From the NCBI GenBank assembly GCA_014706295.1, contig JACSVZ010000011.1, positions 3,908,663-3,972,662 on the forward strand: 64,000 nt of DNA, written 5' to 3'. The notes below the pieces were generated by a model. That model worked only from the letters and a program-made list of their open reading frames with translations. It was not told the origin of the DNA and made no database searches. The translations under genes were made by a program, and so were the position numbers. This DNA is from Lycocorax pyrrhopterus obiensis (taxonomy: Eukaryota > Chordata > Aves > Passeriformes > Paradisaeidae). Shown here piece after piece: positions 24,187 to 37,164 of this stretch (position 1 is the stretch's first letter; every line of letters begins with the position of its first letter).

Positions 24187-27100
24187 CCCAGGTCCTGTTT
24201 GTAAAGGGCTCTCCTGCAGAGAGAAATAGGTGGAAATGGGGACCCAGGAGAAAACCAGTGTCCCTCTTTTAGCACCTAAATCTGAATCCCAAGCAGCCAG
24301 CTCAGGTGCTGAGGGTCAGACCTTGCTCTGGTGAACATCCCTTCAGAGTAGGGGAGTCTCACCCCTTCCACTGCAACCACACAAATGTGGTCCTGCCCCC
24401 TAAAAACAACTCCTGAGACTGAAAACTCTGGTCTGAATCATCAACTCTATTCCAATGAGAAAGCAAGATTTACTGCTCCCCACATTTCTCTGGACTTCTG
24501 ATGTAATGGTCCAGCAAATGCCAACACCAGAGCACTCACCCTCTTTTGGCAAGAGGAACAGGAACAGCGGGTCAAGAGTTCCCAGAAAAATCGACAAAAT
24601 AGTAACTCACCAATGGACAAAACAAATCTATTTTTCCAGGCTGCCTGTTCATCCATGGTGTGATTTAAATGAAACCCCACAATAGCCAACATTTTTAGAT
24701 GTCTGTATGAGCAAAAAGATGTGGCCTCCTTTTGCCACCCTGGGACTCAACAGCTGATAATGGAGTCAGTGCTGTAATACCAACTGCAGATATATTTGAG
24801 CACTGTCTGAAACCTGATTGTGCATGACTTTCAGAGAGCATAAGCCATGAAAACTACCTTTGATACAGACTTAAACTCCCCAATCTTTTTCATTTTTATA
24901 GTTTCATAGTCTTGCAAGCTTGAAAATTCCTTAGAGAGCATGTGGTAAAACAAAAAAATGAATGCAAGTAACATATTCTTGAAATTGGTGCCAGCCCAGT
25001 GGGACTGAAAATGTGTTGTGCAAAGATATAGGGAAGCAAAGAGTGCAGGAATACCCTCCTTTCAGAAAGTTAGAAGCTCAACATCTCTTCATGAGACATG
25101 AAGAACCAAGATGAAAAATATGAAGCTACGTAATGTATCTCACTGAAATCTGCAGCCTGACCCGGGGACCAGAGTCTCATTTGCTTTATGACGCTTTAAA
25201 CCTTCCACTAATCAGGAACAAACACAAAGAATGAGAATTTGCACCCAAAGCTGCTCTGAAATGTTCTGGCAGAATAAAGCAGCATATTTCATTATTTCCT
25301 AATCTTCTACGAATGTGGCCTGCAGCCAAAAGGACAGTCCTGGTTTCCAGAACTCTAGTTCACAATTCTAACTAAGATCTAGTCCTAAACAAAAAGTTTT
25401 TCCAGTTGCATGCACTTTTGCCTGATTCTAAGACTGGGAATTCACCTGATTCCAACGATGGGGTTTAAAGGTGAGGCTGTGTGAGGGTGTGTCTTATCTA
25501 CAGTTTAGTCTGTACAGGTACAGCAGGACAGAAGGAGCTTGATCCCACCTGAAACGAGAGTCTCACAGACAGATGAGTCTTTGCTGCTAAATTTAAGTTA
25601 ACTTGTAAATAGAGAACACGTCAAAACTTTTGGAAGTCCAAGTGAGTATTTACAGGATTTTCATTTTGAGTTTTTGAGTCGCCGTATTTTTAATCTAGCC
25701 TGAAAGTCCAAACCATATTCTTACTTTATCTTGATTACTGTATCTAGTTAATTTATGTCATTAAAATATGGATGAAGTGCTTGCAAATATTTTCCAAATT
25801 TATAAGTGAGGAAAGTGCATGATATTAGGAAAAAACCCTACCCTAAGTTGTCTACCTCCCCCCTTGCACTGGGACAAAAGGAGCAGTATTACAGAAGCCA
25901 TATCAGCTTAGCTGCACAAATATGTTGTTGAAATAAAACAAACTGACCTTGTTTCCTGAACAATCCATTCCACATATTGCTTTTGAATAAGTTCTTGAGG
26001 TAGAAAGGCAGAATAATAGTCAAACATACCTCTGCAAAAGCAAAGATTCAAATCATTTTCCTATTATCGCCATTAAAATCAAATTACTTAACACCAGTAT
26101 CTCTTAAGGATGATAGAAATGCATATTTTGATAGATTTCAAGGCCTCTGCAGCAAGGTCACTTCTAAATGAAATGAAATACTCCCATTTCAGTTTTCTGG
26201 TAGTCAGTGCACGATTCTTACCCAAGGCAAAAACGTAGCTGGTCCTGACTTGAACAACAGTGGGGGCAATAAAGACAAAGAAATATTTCACCTTCCCTTG
26301 TACTCCTGGCTAAGTGGATTTGGGGAACCACAGGAAAGCTCCCTGAAAATCTCTCTGCAGTTACTTTTTTGGTGATTGTTTGCTAGGAGAACGATACGTG
26401 GCAGCTAAAATACTCTGCAAACGCACAGGAGCAGCCAAAAAAAGTGGCTAACCTAGAGAAGGAAGGCATCCTTCCCTGTCTGGGAGAAGGATGCCATGGA
26501 TGCGTTCCCAGCGCACACCAGACTGTCCATCCAGGCAGCGCCTCCGGAGCGATGTCTGCAGCGCTCAGAGGAGCAGGCAGTGCTGTGCTATGGGGGAACA
26601 ATTAGCAATTACAATATGGCTCAGAGTAAAAACCCACTGAAGCCAATGCAGGGAGGAAGGAATGAAACCTCCTTCAGACTCACTCTCAGCTGTGCTCTGT
26701 TTCACATGCAATTTCTGCTCAGTGATACTCCCACCATCCCCCAGAATTGTGCCGAGAGCATTTTTATCTGAAGTCCCAAATCTCAACCAACCATGCCTTG
26801 GGAAGGTAAAAAATTAGTCAAGATTTTTCCATAGAAAAGTACCCACAGCTATAAAAGCTATATTAGGCACAGTTACAGCTTAGTGAGTAAAAACAAAGTG
26901 TAGATATTTCCACAGGTGCATGGAGTTGATTCCAGTCCAACTGGAAGGATCTTAACCATATTTACAAAGTCATTCATGAAAATACCTCTGTACTGTGAAA
27001 TTTTGGCATTAACATTAATGTTAAGTCATTAATATCGATGAGTACCTGAAATGAAAATATTTTGTTTCCAAGGTTATGGGTACTAGCAGAAACATAAGAG

Positions 27101-27780
27101 AATTTCAGTACGAACTCTAGTTTGCAAGTGATTCTGGGACTAGTAAGCACTCGAAGACAAGAATAAATGTTCTTACACAGACAAATCAGTACTCACACAA
27201 AAATCAGATTTCTTAATCATGTTTGTTCATTAAAAAAACAGCCTACTTTAAAAACACGGTTTCTACAAGTTCTTTTCTTTTGCTAGATTTTTTTTCCTAC
27301 TTCCTAATGAAGGAAAGCTTATTTAGGTAAGTAGCTTCTTGGGCCATTTGCATGACCACCCTTTTTGGTGTCACTGATACTTTACAGGCTGACTGGGTGT
27401 TCACATCAGCACTGTCTGGCTACCAGAGGCACCTGAAAGGGTAGGTAGGTCAGTTCTAGCTCTACCTCCATTTCTGATCAAGCAGGGTTAAGCCTGTTCC
27501 CATAAAAACAAATTAACCCCCCCTCAAAACACCAGTGCAATGGTCCTGAACACACGACTGTGACAAGAAGTGAGGCTTTGTCTGTGTCACACGGCTCTCC
27601 TGACATCACTTAGGGACCAGAACTGTTCTGGGTCTTGCTCAGAGGAGGGGCAGGGCTGGAACCCAGCTTCTGACAGATGATGCACTCAGGACACCCCTCA
27701 CCCTTCCCCAAACGAAACTCCAGCTCCCGACTGCAGTGGCTCCCCGTGTATTGTTTTCTGTGCTTCACACAAGCCGCGCA
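24187..27780. other. unique sequence, no gene recognised
   Basis: Mostly A+T-rich. A hairpin-forming sequence lies at 26465-26495 inside a GC-richer patch (26450-26600). No repeat family or exon is recognised. Confidence 0.45.
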
Positions 27781-27781
27781 T

Positions 27782-28048
27782 CCATGTAGCCAAATAATCT
27801 TTATTACAAGCTTTTAGGAGAGCTGCTCAGCAGTGTGATGGATCACCCAGCATTTTTGTGCTGTCTGTTAATGAGTAAATCCTGGTTGCATGCCCTGGCA
27901 CTGGGGGGCTGTGCTGTTCCCAGGCTGGCTGTGGCCAGCGCGTGCCCGTGGCCGCAGTCGATGTGGCTGCGGCTGTCTAACAACGCCACAGTGACGCCCT
28001 GACACTGCTGCAGGAGATGAGTGATGGCAGCCAGCGAGCATCCATCAC
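27782..28048 (-). CDS. candidate terminal exon of an unidentified gene
   Basis: Read on the minus strand, TTTCTGTTGTGCCAG at 28049-28063 is an acceptor. It is followed from 28048 by a GC-rich open frame of 68 codons, entered after one base of a split codon, with its stop TGA at 27843-27845. The frame opens GDGCSLAAITHLLQQC and ends with LLINRQHKNAG. It has a GC-rich third codon position and keeps several CpGs while the flanks are A+T-rich. AATAAA follows at 27805-27800, and a GU-rich CTTGTGTGAAG lies about 30-40 bases beyond it, the normal order for a 3' end. The other frames are closed. The peptide has no domain I recognise. No start codon or convincing upstream exon could be assigned. A long noncoding RNA is the alternative. 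Confidence 0.4.
27800..27805 (-). terminator. polyadenylation signal AATAAA
   Basis: The plus strand reads TTTATT, which is AATAAA on the minus strand. It lies about 38 bases after the stop of the candidate terminal exon. A GU-rich downstream element sits at about 27760-27770. Cleavage would be expected near 27780-27785. Confidence 0.45.
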
Positions 28049-30723
28049 CTGGCACAACAGAAATATAGAGTCGTTGCAATAGAACAATATCACATGATAA
28101 ATACCTTCCCCCTTGAAATCCTCGTGCCTCAGCATTTAGGGATGATGCATGGCCAGGCTCCACCTTGACATTTTCCCCCTGGCAGCAGACTGTTGTCCTG
28201 TGACATTTTTCTTAGAAGACATACCAGACAAATTTTTGGGGAGGAAGAACAGGAATGAACTTATATACTCATGAAAGGAAAGAAACAACTGCTATTTAAA
28301 TTAAGAAGCTCAGAAGAGACACAGCTTTGTCTACTCAGAATTTTAGTATCAGGATGACTTTGGTTTCCTTTTTTCATGTAATATTTACCAATATTTTCTC
28401 AGACCCTGCTTTAGCATATTTTTTCCCACATTCCTCTCCAGGTAGCCAGGATCTCTTCTGACAGTCCTCTATTAGTGGAGATGGTTATTTCTAGGACAGG
28501 GAAAATACTTCTTTGTAGAACTCCACAGCTGGTTGGTTCATGTGGGGAAAAAATTCTGCTTATTTTCTTACCTCTTCATTGAACTGTTTGCTACAGCCGT
28601 GGTGGTTGTGAGGGAGGGAGAAAGCTCACTGACCTGGCTTCAGCAGCTAACAGAAGGCAGAGTCTGAAGGACCCTCAGGATTTCTGCCTGTTAGAATCAT
28701 CCTTTCCAAAAATTACGACTCCAACACCTTCCTGCCACATTCTGATCTGCAAGTACCCAGAATGTCAGTGAAAGCTGTGATATTGTGACATAAGGCTCAG
28801 ACTGTGAATCTTGCTCTGTTTTATGAGGCATGGGGAAACTGTGGAAAAGAAGCCCCATCAGAGAACCCTGTGTCATGTGTTTGTGGGCTGGAGACACATT
28901 TCTCTGGTGATATGGCATTAAAGCTTAAAGCAGTTATGTGCTTTAAGCAGTAAAGAGGAGACTAATGAGGTCCTCACAAAAGTGAAACTTTCACATGGCT
29001 TCACAACTCCACAAAGTTTTTGTGACTTGCTTCCCAGAGAAAGCAGAAAGAGGAATTTTAAAAAAAATTGCTTTAATGCTGTTCATTTCTCACCACCTGC
29101 AAAACTATGCTGACGTACTGCTCAAGGTTTAAAGGCTTATGGATCGGGAAGGAGGCAAACAATAATAAACACCTTTTAGCAGCCTTGAAAAGAAAGTGGC
29201 ACAGCTTAAAACTTTTCTCCCTGTTTTATCAGCCCACCGAGTTGCTACTCTGAGTTACAATACAAACCCCAGGTTTGAGCTGGAGTTATCAAGTATGCAT
29301 GGCAAAAGCAGGTTATGGCAAGGCACTGCATTTTGTGGCATCAACTTCATCTCTAAATGGAAGGCAATCCTGAAATGTGTAGCATTTATTAATCTATTTT
29401 TAAATTCAGAAGGGCTTAAAATAGGACGAAAGGCACTGAAGCATTTTAAAGATGTTGAAAAAAAACCTATTACACACTGAAGTTCATTACCACTGGCAAT
29501 ACAATTGGATTTCACAAAACCAGTCTGTAAATAATTGCATACGAACTGCACATGGTTGCTCACAGTTTACACATGATTACAGTTTGATTGCAGAGACAAC
29601 CATACAAACAATGAGCTCAATTTACCCAATAGTTGTAGACATTTTGCAAATGGATTCTGTATACTTAAATCCATTTGGTTAAATGCACTCAGTAAATATT
29701 TTCAGCTGTGAGCCCATGCAGGGTACTCGGTGAGGGTTTTCCACAGTTCAGTGCTCAGACCTCAGCAGAGACTCTTCTGCTGCTGTCAGACTCACCTGCT
29801 TTTCATGTTTTGTTCTCTCCTCTCATCTCTCTGTCATTTTTATTTTTGGGGCACTGATCAAAAATCCATTACAGTCAGCGCAGCACTCCCAGCAATAATG
29901 TGTCCCAGGCTGTGATGTTAGAAACTGGTGCCACGGACAATTAGCTGGCATTCAGCCCTGCTCCCAGTGACAGCCACGTGCTCTTTATGGGGTCCTGCTG
30001 CAGAGGCACAAGGGGGGACACTGCCTGCACAGCAGCTCGAATGCTGATGCTGGGAGAGCTGCTGGGGGCTGAATAAAGTTAGGTCCAAGCAACCTGAGAG
30101 TTCTCAGGCAGATTTGCTCAAAGCTCATCCATCTTTTCATGCCTCTTAAGCCTGTCCCATTAGGCTGGAAGCTACACAATCCCATCCTCTGCTGAAGCTG
30201 CCAGTTCCAGACTGCCACTGTCACAGGGAGAAGCTTTCCAGAATGCTCGGTGCTCTTCCACCCCTGGCTGTAGCCTGGTGAAGGCACAGCCTCCAGAGAC
30301 CAGAGTGAACCTGGCCAAGCCTGCCAGGAGATTCCTGCCAGCTCAGGGTAGTGCCACAACTTCAGACAGTCATTAGATGGAACAGCACCTGTAACACCCC
30401 AGGCATGTAGGGCAGAGAATATTCAATAGCGAGGAATTTGAAAAAAATAATTCATTTTAAGGGTTTTTTAATAAGTATTGAAAGACGGCAAGACAAAAAC
30501 TTTATTTCTCTCCTCATCAAAATGTTTCAACTGCTTTTTTTTTTTTTTAACCCCCTCACAAAATTAACAAATTTGGAAAGATTAGTAAATCCACACCAAG
30601 CAAGGATGACTGTATACCCAGTTCTTGATTTGCACACACACAGCGTAAATCTGCCCCCTTGGATGGGGATGGGGCAGGGGGAAGGTGTCTTCTTCAATGG
30701 ATAAGGTTTTGCTTTTGTCTTAC
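28049..30723. other. unique sequence, no gene recognised
   Basis: If the flanking exon candidates are real, this would be intronic on the minus strand. A perfect 10-bp stem (GCTTAAAGCA) with a 6-base loop lies at 28923-28948. At 28105-28135 a minus-strand ATG frame ends at an AAG/GTATTT donor in phase with the terminal exon, but the implied intron of 56 bases is too short to be convincing. Confidence 0.35.
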
Positions 30724-30786
30724 CTTGCTTTTCAAATCACAGCGAGAACAAGCAGTTCTTCCAAAAGTGCTCAGAGAACTACAGTC
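30724..30786 (-). CDS. candidate internal coding exon, 63 nt
   Basis: On the minus strand, AATGTTTTTTTCAG precedes the segment and AAG/GTAAGA follows it, so both splice signals are close to consensus. The intervening 63 bases are open only in the frame that begins at the first base, giving DCSSLSTFGRTACSRCDLKS followed by K. The exon is therefore a phase 0-0 unit. Joining it directly to the terminal exon at 28048 would give the wrong phase (that exon needs one leftover base) and a stop after 23 codons. Either a further exon of length 3n+1 lies between them or the two are unrelated. A single short exon can arise by chance in 64 kb. I do not recognise the peptide. Confidence 0.28.
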
Positions 30787-33700
30787 CTGAAAAAAACATT
30801 TTAATGATAGATTTAATTGAATGAGAAATAGTCTTTTGTTTTCCCCACCACAGTTTTTTGTTCATATAATTAGCAAAATGAATCTCTACATGAGTTGCAC
30901 CATGTCACACAACAAAGGCACCAATGACTCCAGAGTTCCTTGCACAGCCTCAAAGATTCTTTGTGTTGCTTAATAACACACCTTGGGTGAAATGGGGCCA
31001 TTAGACAATTTTAAATTGCCAATCTGCCCCATTCTTGTTTACAGTACATCCAAAAGCTCTAAAGCCTTTCCAAAGCAAGAAAGTCAGCGACTTTCTGCTA
31101 TGCTTAATATCTCGAGTGATAATAAAGGCCATCTCAAGACTGCAGCAGGCAAACATAATTCCTCTCAACTTAATGAAGTTATGCCTGTTTATACCAGCTT
31201 AGAATTTCATTCAGAATTGTGTTTTGGAGATATGACTTCACAGTACGCTAAGCAGCTGCCTTCCAGTCATGCAAAGAATGTGGCCATTATTATAACTGAA
31301 TATTATTTCTTTTAAACAGAGAGAATTATTAATTAGAAAAAATGCCCTCATTTTCAAGGGCAGTAGAAAATATTCTTGTTAAAAATGAAAAACAACTTCA
31401 CTATTAATTATGTCCACTGAGACCAACACAGTAGCAAAACACCAACCATAACTTATTAATTCAAAATAACTTGTAGAACTATTAAAGATCATCCTTACAA
31501 GAATTTTCAGGTATCCATTTCAGTTCACGCCTTTTATCTTGCTCAGTCATTATTTGTGTGTTTCATGCAAACAAAGAAATCTTGTTATTAAAAGAGGACA
31601 GCAATACATTAATATTTTTCTTTATTTTTGTCTTGTGAAATCTAGCTGGTTAACTGAAAATGAAGGTTCATTTCAAAAACCCTGAATGAACAGGAAATAC
31701 TGAAAATAACAAAGTGCACTCAGATTTATTCTGAAAACAGTTACAGATTCTGAGCAGCACCAAATTTGGATGCCCAGTTTAACTGGACTGATTAATCTTC
31801 TGAACTGGACACCTTTTCCAGGTTCTCTGAGTACCCAGGTATCACCTTGAATCCAAAAATAACCTGACTTGACTGATAATTTGTGACATGAGTATTTCCC
31901 TTGGTCAAATGATATGGGTATGCATAGTTCATGTTTTTTCTTCTTCACCAGCCCTGAAAGGCAAAATGTGGCTGTCAAAGTTGAAGACTTTATGACCCAG
32001 GTCCCTGCCTGAATTTCCACACGTGGTCACTGAAATCAGCTATTCTCTTTACAGGTTTTGTATAAGACAGCCATGTTGCATTATCCACTGGCAAAATGCT
32101 AGTTTGTTTCATGGATATTTAAGGATTTTATTATTAGAAAATGAATAATGCTTTATAGAAAATGGAAGAAAACCAGAGGAGGAGCACTAAACAAGCTGGT
32201 TCCACAGGTGACAAAGCGTGGAGAGAAGGGAACAAGGCAGTAAGGCAGTCAAGGGATACCTGACAAAAGTGAAACACTTAAGCAGATACTGGAGGATTGA
32301 GAGACTGAAGATTCCCACACAGAACATCTGAACAATGGGAAAAGTTAAAAAGAAAAGACAGAAACAAAGAAACCTCAACTGAAGAGTGAATAGAGCACTG
32401 GAATCTGGTCCTTGCAAGTTTGCACTGAGGTTCTTAATGACCTCCTGTACCTTGATAGTTCCACGTAGATTTAGCTGGTTACAAGTGCAAGAGCTGCACA
32501 CACTGGAATAATCCCACAGGACCGTGGTTTTCAAAGGTATTTACGCTTAGGTACCAAGCAAAGGAAATCTTTGTCCTGTCTCTGGCAGGCCCACAGCAGC
32601 CCTGCTACAAGACCCTGGAGCCTCGGGTGTCTGGCTCAATCTCTCACTGCCCAAGTTATTCCAGAACACAGAAATCCCTTTGTCTACACACCCAACACCA
32701 ACTTTTCAAAATCAGGGCATGTTTTAAAGCAGCCAGCTTCCCCTTCAGAAAGGTGTGGCAGAGGTACAAGGCAGCAAGCAGCAGCAGCTGTGTGCAGGTA
32801 GAAAGCCCAGCTCCAGGGGAGGCTGCAGCCCCTTGGGAGCAGTGAGAGCCAAAGACATGAGCACATTTTGCCCCAGAAGCGTGCGGATACAGGGTTTCAT
32901 AACACACCAATTCATTACTCGAGGAGATAGTGTTCTTCCTCTCATCAAATATTAACGATCATTTCAGGAAGTTTAAAAAATTGTCTCCGAGCAACTTCTC
33001 GCAGCCATTAATTAAAATAATGAGCACTATAATATTAAAAGTGTAATTCTCTTACATGTCCTCAAGTGTTTGCCTAGAAGTCTCTGTCTGTGAGAGACCA
33101 AAAAAAAAAAAAAAAAAAAAAAAAAAGAAAATCTGAAAGCGCAGCAAATTAAAAGTTGATACTTGTGTCACTCCTGGCCGAGCCTGTAATTCTCAGCTTG
33201 CAAATACGAATTTGGTTTGTTATCTTCTGCAGACACGATGCCACAAGACTCCTGTTTTTCTCAGCACCCCAGCTCCCTGCCCCCGACGCACACACATGAT
33301 GTTTTCCATCACTGCGCTCCTCAGGAACGGGGACAAGGCACAACCCCCCTGTGCTGATGCAGAAGTGCTGTAAATGTGTGTGTAAATGTAAGGAGAGATT
33401 TTCAGAATTCAAAGCTGGCAATGAGCAGCGTGCATGGGAAACGGAGAAGGTTTCTCCATGCACTCACATGTGGATACCTCAAGGAATTTGCCTCTGCTGC
33501 CATTTTATCCCTCTGCTTTTTTATCCCACAAGCACTGAAATGACAGAGGACAGCTGATGGAAAGGCACACGTGACTCTACATAACAATTCAGTTTTAAGG
33601 CAGGAAATGCAAGGACTTGGAGCATAACAATATGGGTTTACTTGTAATGTTCAGAGTTTGTAAGGGTATTTTCACTTAACAAACACACAAAGCATATCTT

Positions 33701-36700
33701 TTCAGTCATCTCTGTTCTTAATAGGATTTTGGGTTTGCTATGTAGGTTTGGTTCATTTGAAAAGACACTTGAGAATTAATATAGGAGCTCTGGTCTCATT
33801 TCCACCTCTTTCAAGGGATATCTCTCATCAAGGTATTTGTGCAGGGCTCCCAGAAGCCTGTTTGGCAAAACAAAAATTCTTCCTTGACAGAGGTCAACTT
33901 TCGTCTCACATATGCACTGCAACCAACCAGGTGAGTATCTAAACTAGACTACATTTGCACTGTTAATTCAAATTAAAATGTTCAGACTGGAACATCCCCA
34001 AAAGAGGGACTGAGAGAATCTTCAGATCTCATACTAAGCTCAGGAGGTTGAAATATTCCTCTCACAGAGTATCATGGGTATTCCAGCCCCCTTAGCCAAA
34101 GGATGAAACTGAATTTGAATCTTTTCCTGAAGAAAAGTGTGAGAGACAAGCCTTTCTTTTACTTTGTCTTTCTTCAGTCTGAAGACTTTTCGCTGGACTT
34201 GATGGAACAGAAACCAGGACACGGCACAGGGCAAAATGCAAAACTCCAGGATTTGCATAGGGAATGTTTGCTGTGTGTGTTCTTCACACCCTGCTCTCGT
34301 CTCAGCCTGCCTGAGTGGCGCAGCAATCAGTCCTGCACAGCCTTGGCTGTGTGGAAGCTTTTCTTGTAAAGCCAGACCATTGTAGAGAAGAGCCAGCTCT
34401 AGCATGATTTCATGTTTTCAGGGTGAAGCTGAAGTGTTCTTACACTTCAAGCTGCAAGTGCAGCTTATAATTGCAGCTGCATTTCTGCTCTCCACTGCTG
34501 ATATGGCTGAGGTGAGGCAGAAGTACTATATTTATGTGAAACTTCACCTTAAATCTTCACTTTCCAAAGTTCTGAAAGTGCTGTGCTGCAATAAGGCTAC
34601 TTAAACTGTACACTGCATTTTGCCATTCAGTTTGGCACAATGAGCTGCTCAGTGCTATTCCTGTAACTCTCAAAAGTATTGCTTCATTTAAATTACATTT
34701 TCACTGTTGTTTTTTTTTTTTCCCCTGCCTTAATAATAATGTGAAATATTTTTGAATAAAAGGTGTAAACAAAGCCAAGTAGGCATCTGCATTGACATCA
34801 CCTAAAGCATCTGTAATTATCCCTATTATTCCAATGAGAAAATTAGAAGAGAAGAGAAAATTCTATGGGTTTGGGGGTGGTGGTGGTTACTGGAGTTTTG
34901 TGGGTTTGTTTTTTAAAACCTGATATGAAAATGGCTGAATTATCATGATAAGGCACCATTTGTTAGTGAACCAAAGATGATCTTTTCAGGAGGGCAGTGA
35001 CAGGCAGAGGTCCCCAAGCCTCAGCTGAAGACAACTCTCAAGGAAAAGTGTGAGGGAGAAGCCAAGTCACAATGTAATGATCCATAGGAGGGCATTTTAG
35101 GTGGAACTGATAGCAGTTATTAAAAGAAAAAAAAAAAAGTAGATGGTTGAGCCCACGGCTAAATTGAACATAGAGCTGTGAATGAAGCTTAGGCTCAGGA
35201 GACAAATTAAAGTATGATGAAAAGGTCTGTGCCATCAGATAAGAAAACACCGTTTTATTTTTACTCCTGGTCATAATAGTGAAAAGCCACAAAATGGCTA
35301 AAAAGAAGAAATAATTCTCATTCAAACATAAGGAAAACTGTAGTGTTTGAATTCATTTTGTCCACTGACAAATATAGATGATAATAAAGTCTCCACTAAA
35401 TAAAAGACCAAATGATCTGCCAGTGGTTTCTTTGCTAAAATGTCAACATAGTCCAAAAATTGTGTGGTCGAGAAGAAAGTTTCCTTGGTTTTCGTTTTGG
35501 GGTTTTTTGTTTGCTTGTTTTGGTGTTTTTATATTTAACCCAGTCGTGCATTACCAGACTGTCTACATATGGGTATGATGCTGTTGTAGAGCACAGCACT
35601 GAGATTTTGCCAAAACCAGGGAATAGTCTATACTAGGTTCCACATGGGAATATCCCAATTGCCTCACACCCTGATCTCGGAGCAGAAATAGGATGTAATG
35701 TGGCAGTTCAGTAGCAGCACACGCACACATGGTGTTACCTTAGCTCTACTCACATGACACTGAGCTAATAGAGTCAAAACACAACAAAAACAAAACTGAA
35801 AGGGGTAAAAAAAGACTGAGTTAAAAAAAATAAAAAATAAAAAATCACAGACTCTGCCTCTGTTGGTAGGTCCAAACAAAAATCCAGATGGAATCCAGGG
35901 CATTTTCTGACTGAGATACAGCCAGCTGAGAAGCACAGAACATACCCTGAAAAATGAGTGACCAAAACAGGCACAGTAAATTGTTTGTTTTGACATAGAA
36001 AGCAAATGGATGGAATTACTCCCAAGTCTGAAACTAATACTTAGACTTTGAAATATCAGGCTATTTTATCCCAGCTGAGACTGTTTTCCTCTTGCTATGT
36101 AAGTAGAATTTCTGCCTGTTGACCTTATGCACCTTGATGCTATTAATGTGTTAAGAGAAAAGCTGATTTTTAAGGTAAATGCAGGGTTCCTGGGACCACA
36201 AATGCACTTGACAACAATGATCCTGAGATTTCTCGTAAATAACATGGGTTTATGTTTATGCACTCGATACTGTTTACATCTAACTCATTACATCCCTTCC
36301 TACTGTATAATCAAGGAGCAGGCACTACAAATTCATTCTGTGGTAGAGAGTTTTTGATCCACAGTATCCTCAATGTTCTCAACCGTCTTCTGCCTCAAAA
36401 TATCTGCTTTCTATTTTTTTTTTTTTTCTTCACAATAATGGAGTTTCTGTGGAGGGGCTGAGAGCCTCTGCCCAGTGATGGGGTGACTGGCTCCTGTTTC
36501 GATGGCTACAAACTTGATTTTCCTTCTGGGTAAAGCCCCACCCTCCTGGTCTCACTGCCTGGATGCTCCTCAGTGGAATCACCTGTATTCAAACAGCTTT
36601 CTAGGAGGAAGTTCCCAAGCCTTTATCTTCAAAACCATGGAACAGACTGCAAATGTAGTACATGTACCTCTGGTCCTGGTCATGGCAGGAAAATGTTAGA

Positions 36701-37164
36701 AGGGGGTGAGTTAGGAAGTACACTGAAGTTCACAAGATTTACTACTCAAAGCCCGTGGAAGTTGAAATTTATCTACAATTTAACACACTTTTGCAAAGTA
36801 TATATGCAATTAAACACACATTATTTCCCATACCAGGCTGATTTGATGACTAATATACATCAGTTTTGATCATTACTAATTCAGATACACTGATCTGCTG
36901 AAAAACATTTGAAAAGCAGTGCTGTAAGCAGCAAAGAGCATATCCATTATCCTAACAGCTCCCCCAGAAAATCCATTCTTCATTTACTTAATTTCTCCAA
37001 ACTCATATTTCTCTTCTGCCATTTAGACTACTGAAAAATAAAACCCCGAACCATAAATCCTGTGTTGAAGTATTCCAAGCATAGCTTGGAATTTGTCTGC
37101 TGCTATGGATCTTCACCACTATTATTCTCCCTAAACAACCTCACACAATAAATAGTTTGTGAAA
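30787..37164. other. unique sequence with weak exon-like signals
   Basis: A+T-rich single-copy sequence. On the plus strand a strong donor (CCAG/GTGAGTAT, 33930/33931) and a strong acceptor (long pyrimidine tract ending TTCTTCAG at 34177) enclose 247 bases. The flanking frames match in phase 0, running to a stop at 34369. On the minus strand an acceptor at about 31955 precedes an open frame. None of these has domain support. The tract also has homopolymers: A27 at 33100-33126, T14 at 30535-30548, T12 at 34710-34721 and T14 at 36414-36427. Confidence 0.35.
33100..33126. repeat. poly(A) tract, 27 bases
   Basis: An uninterrupted run of 27 A followed by GAAAA. No retrotransposed gene or SINE body is visible upstream, so it is listed only as a homopolymer. 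Confidence 0.95.

Noticed and set aside
23715..24275. 186-residue minus-strand protein
   Set aside because: Antisense of the CR1 copy at 23741-24186.
28049..28135. Short first coding exon (ATG at 28135-28133) joined to the terminal exon
   Set aside because: The phase fits, but the intron would be only 56 bases and the start context is poor.
33061..33126. Retroposed gene copy or SINE ending in the A27 tract
   Set aside because: No SINE promoter boxes, gene body or target-site duplication could be seen upstream of the run.
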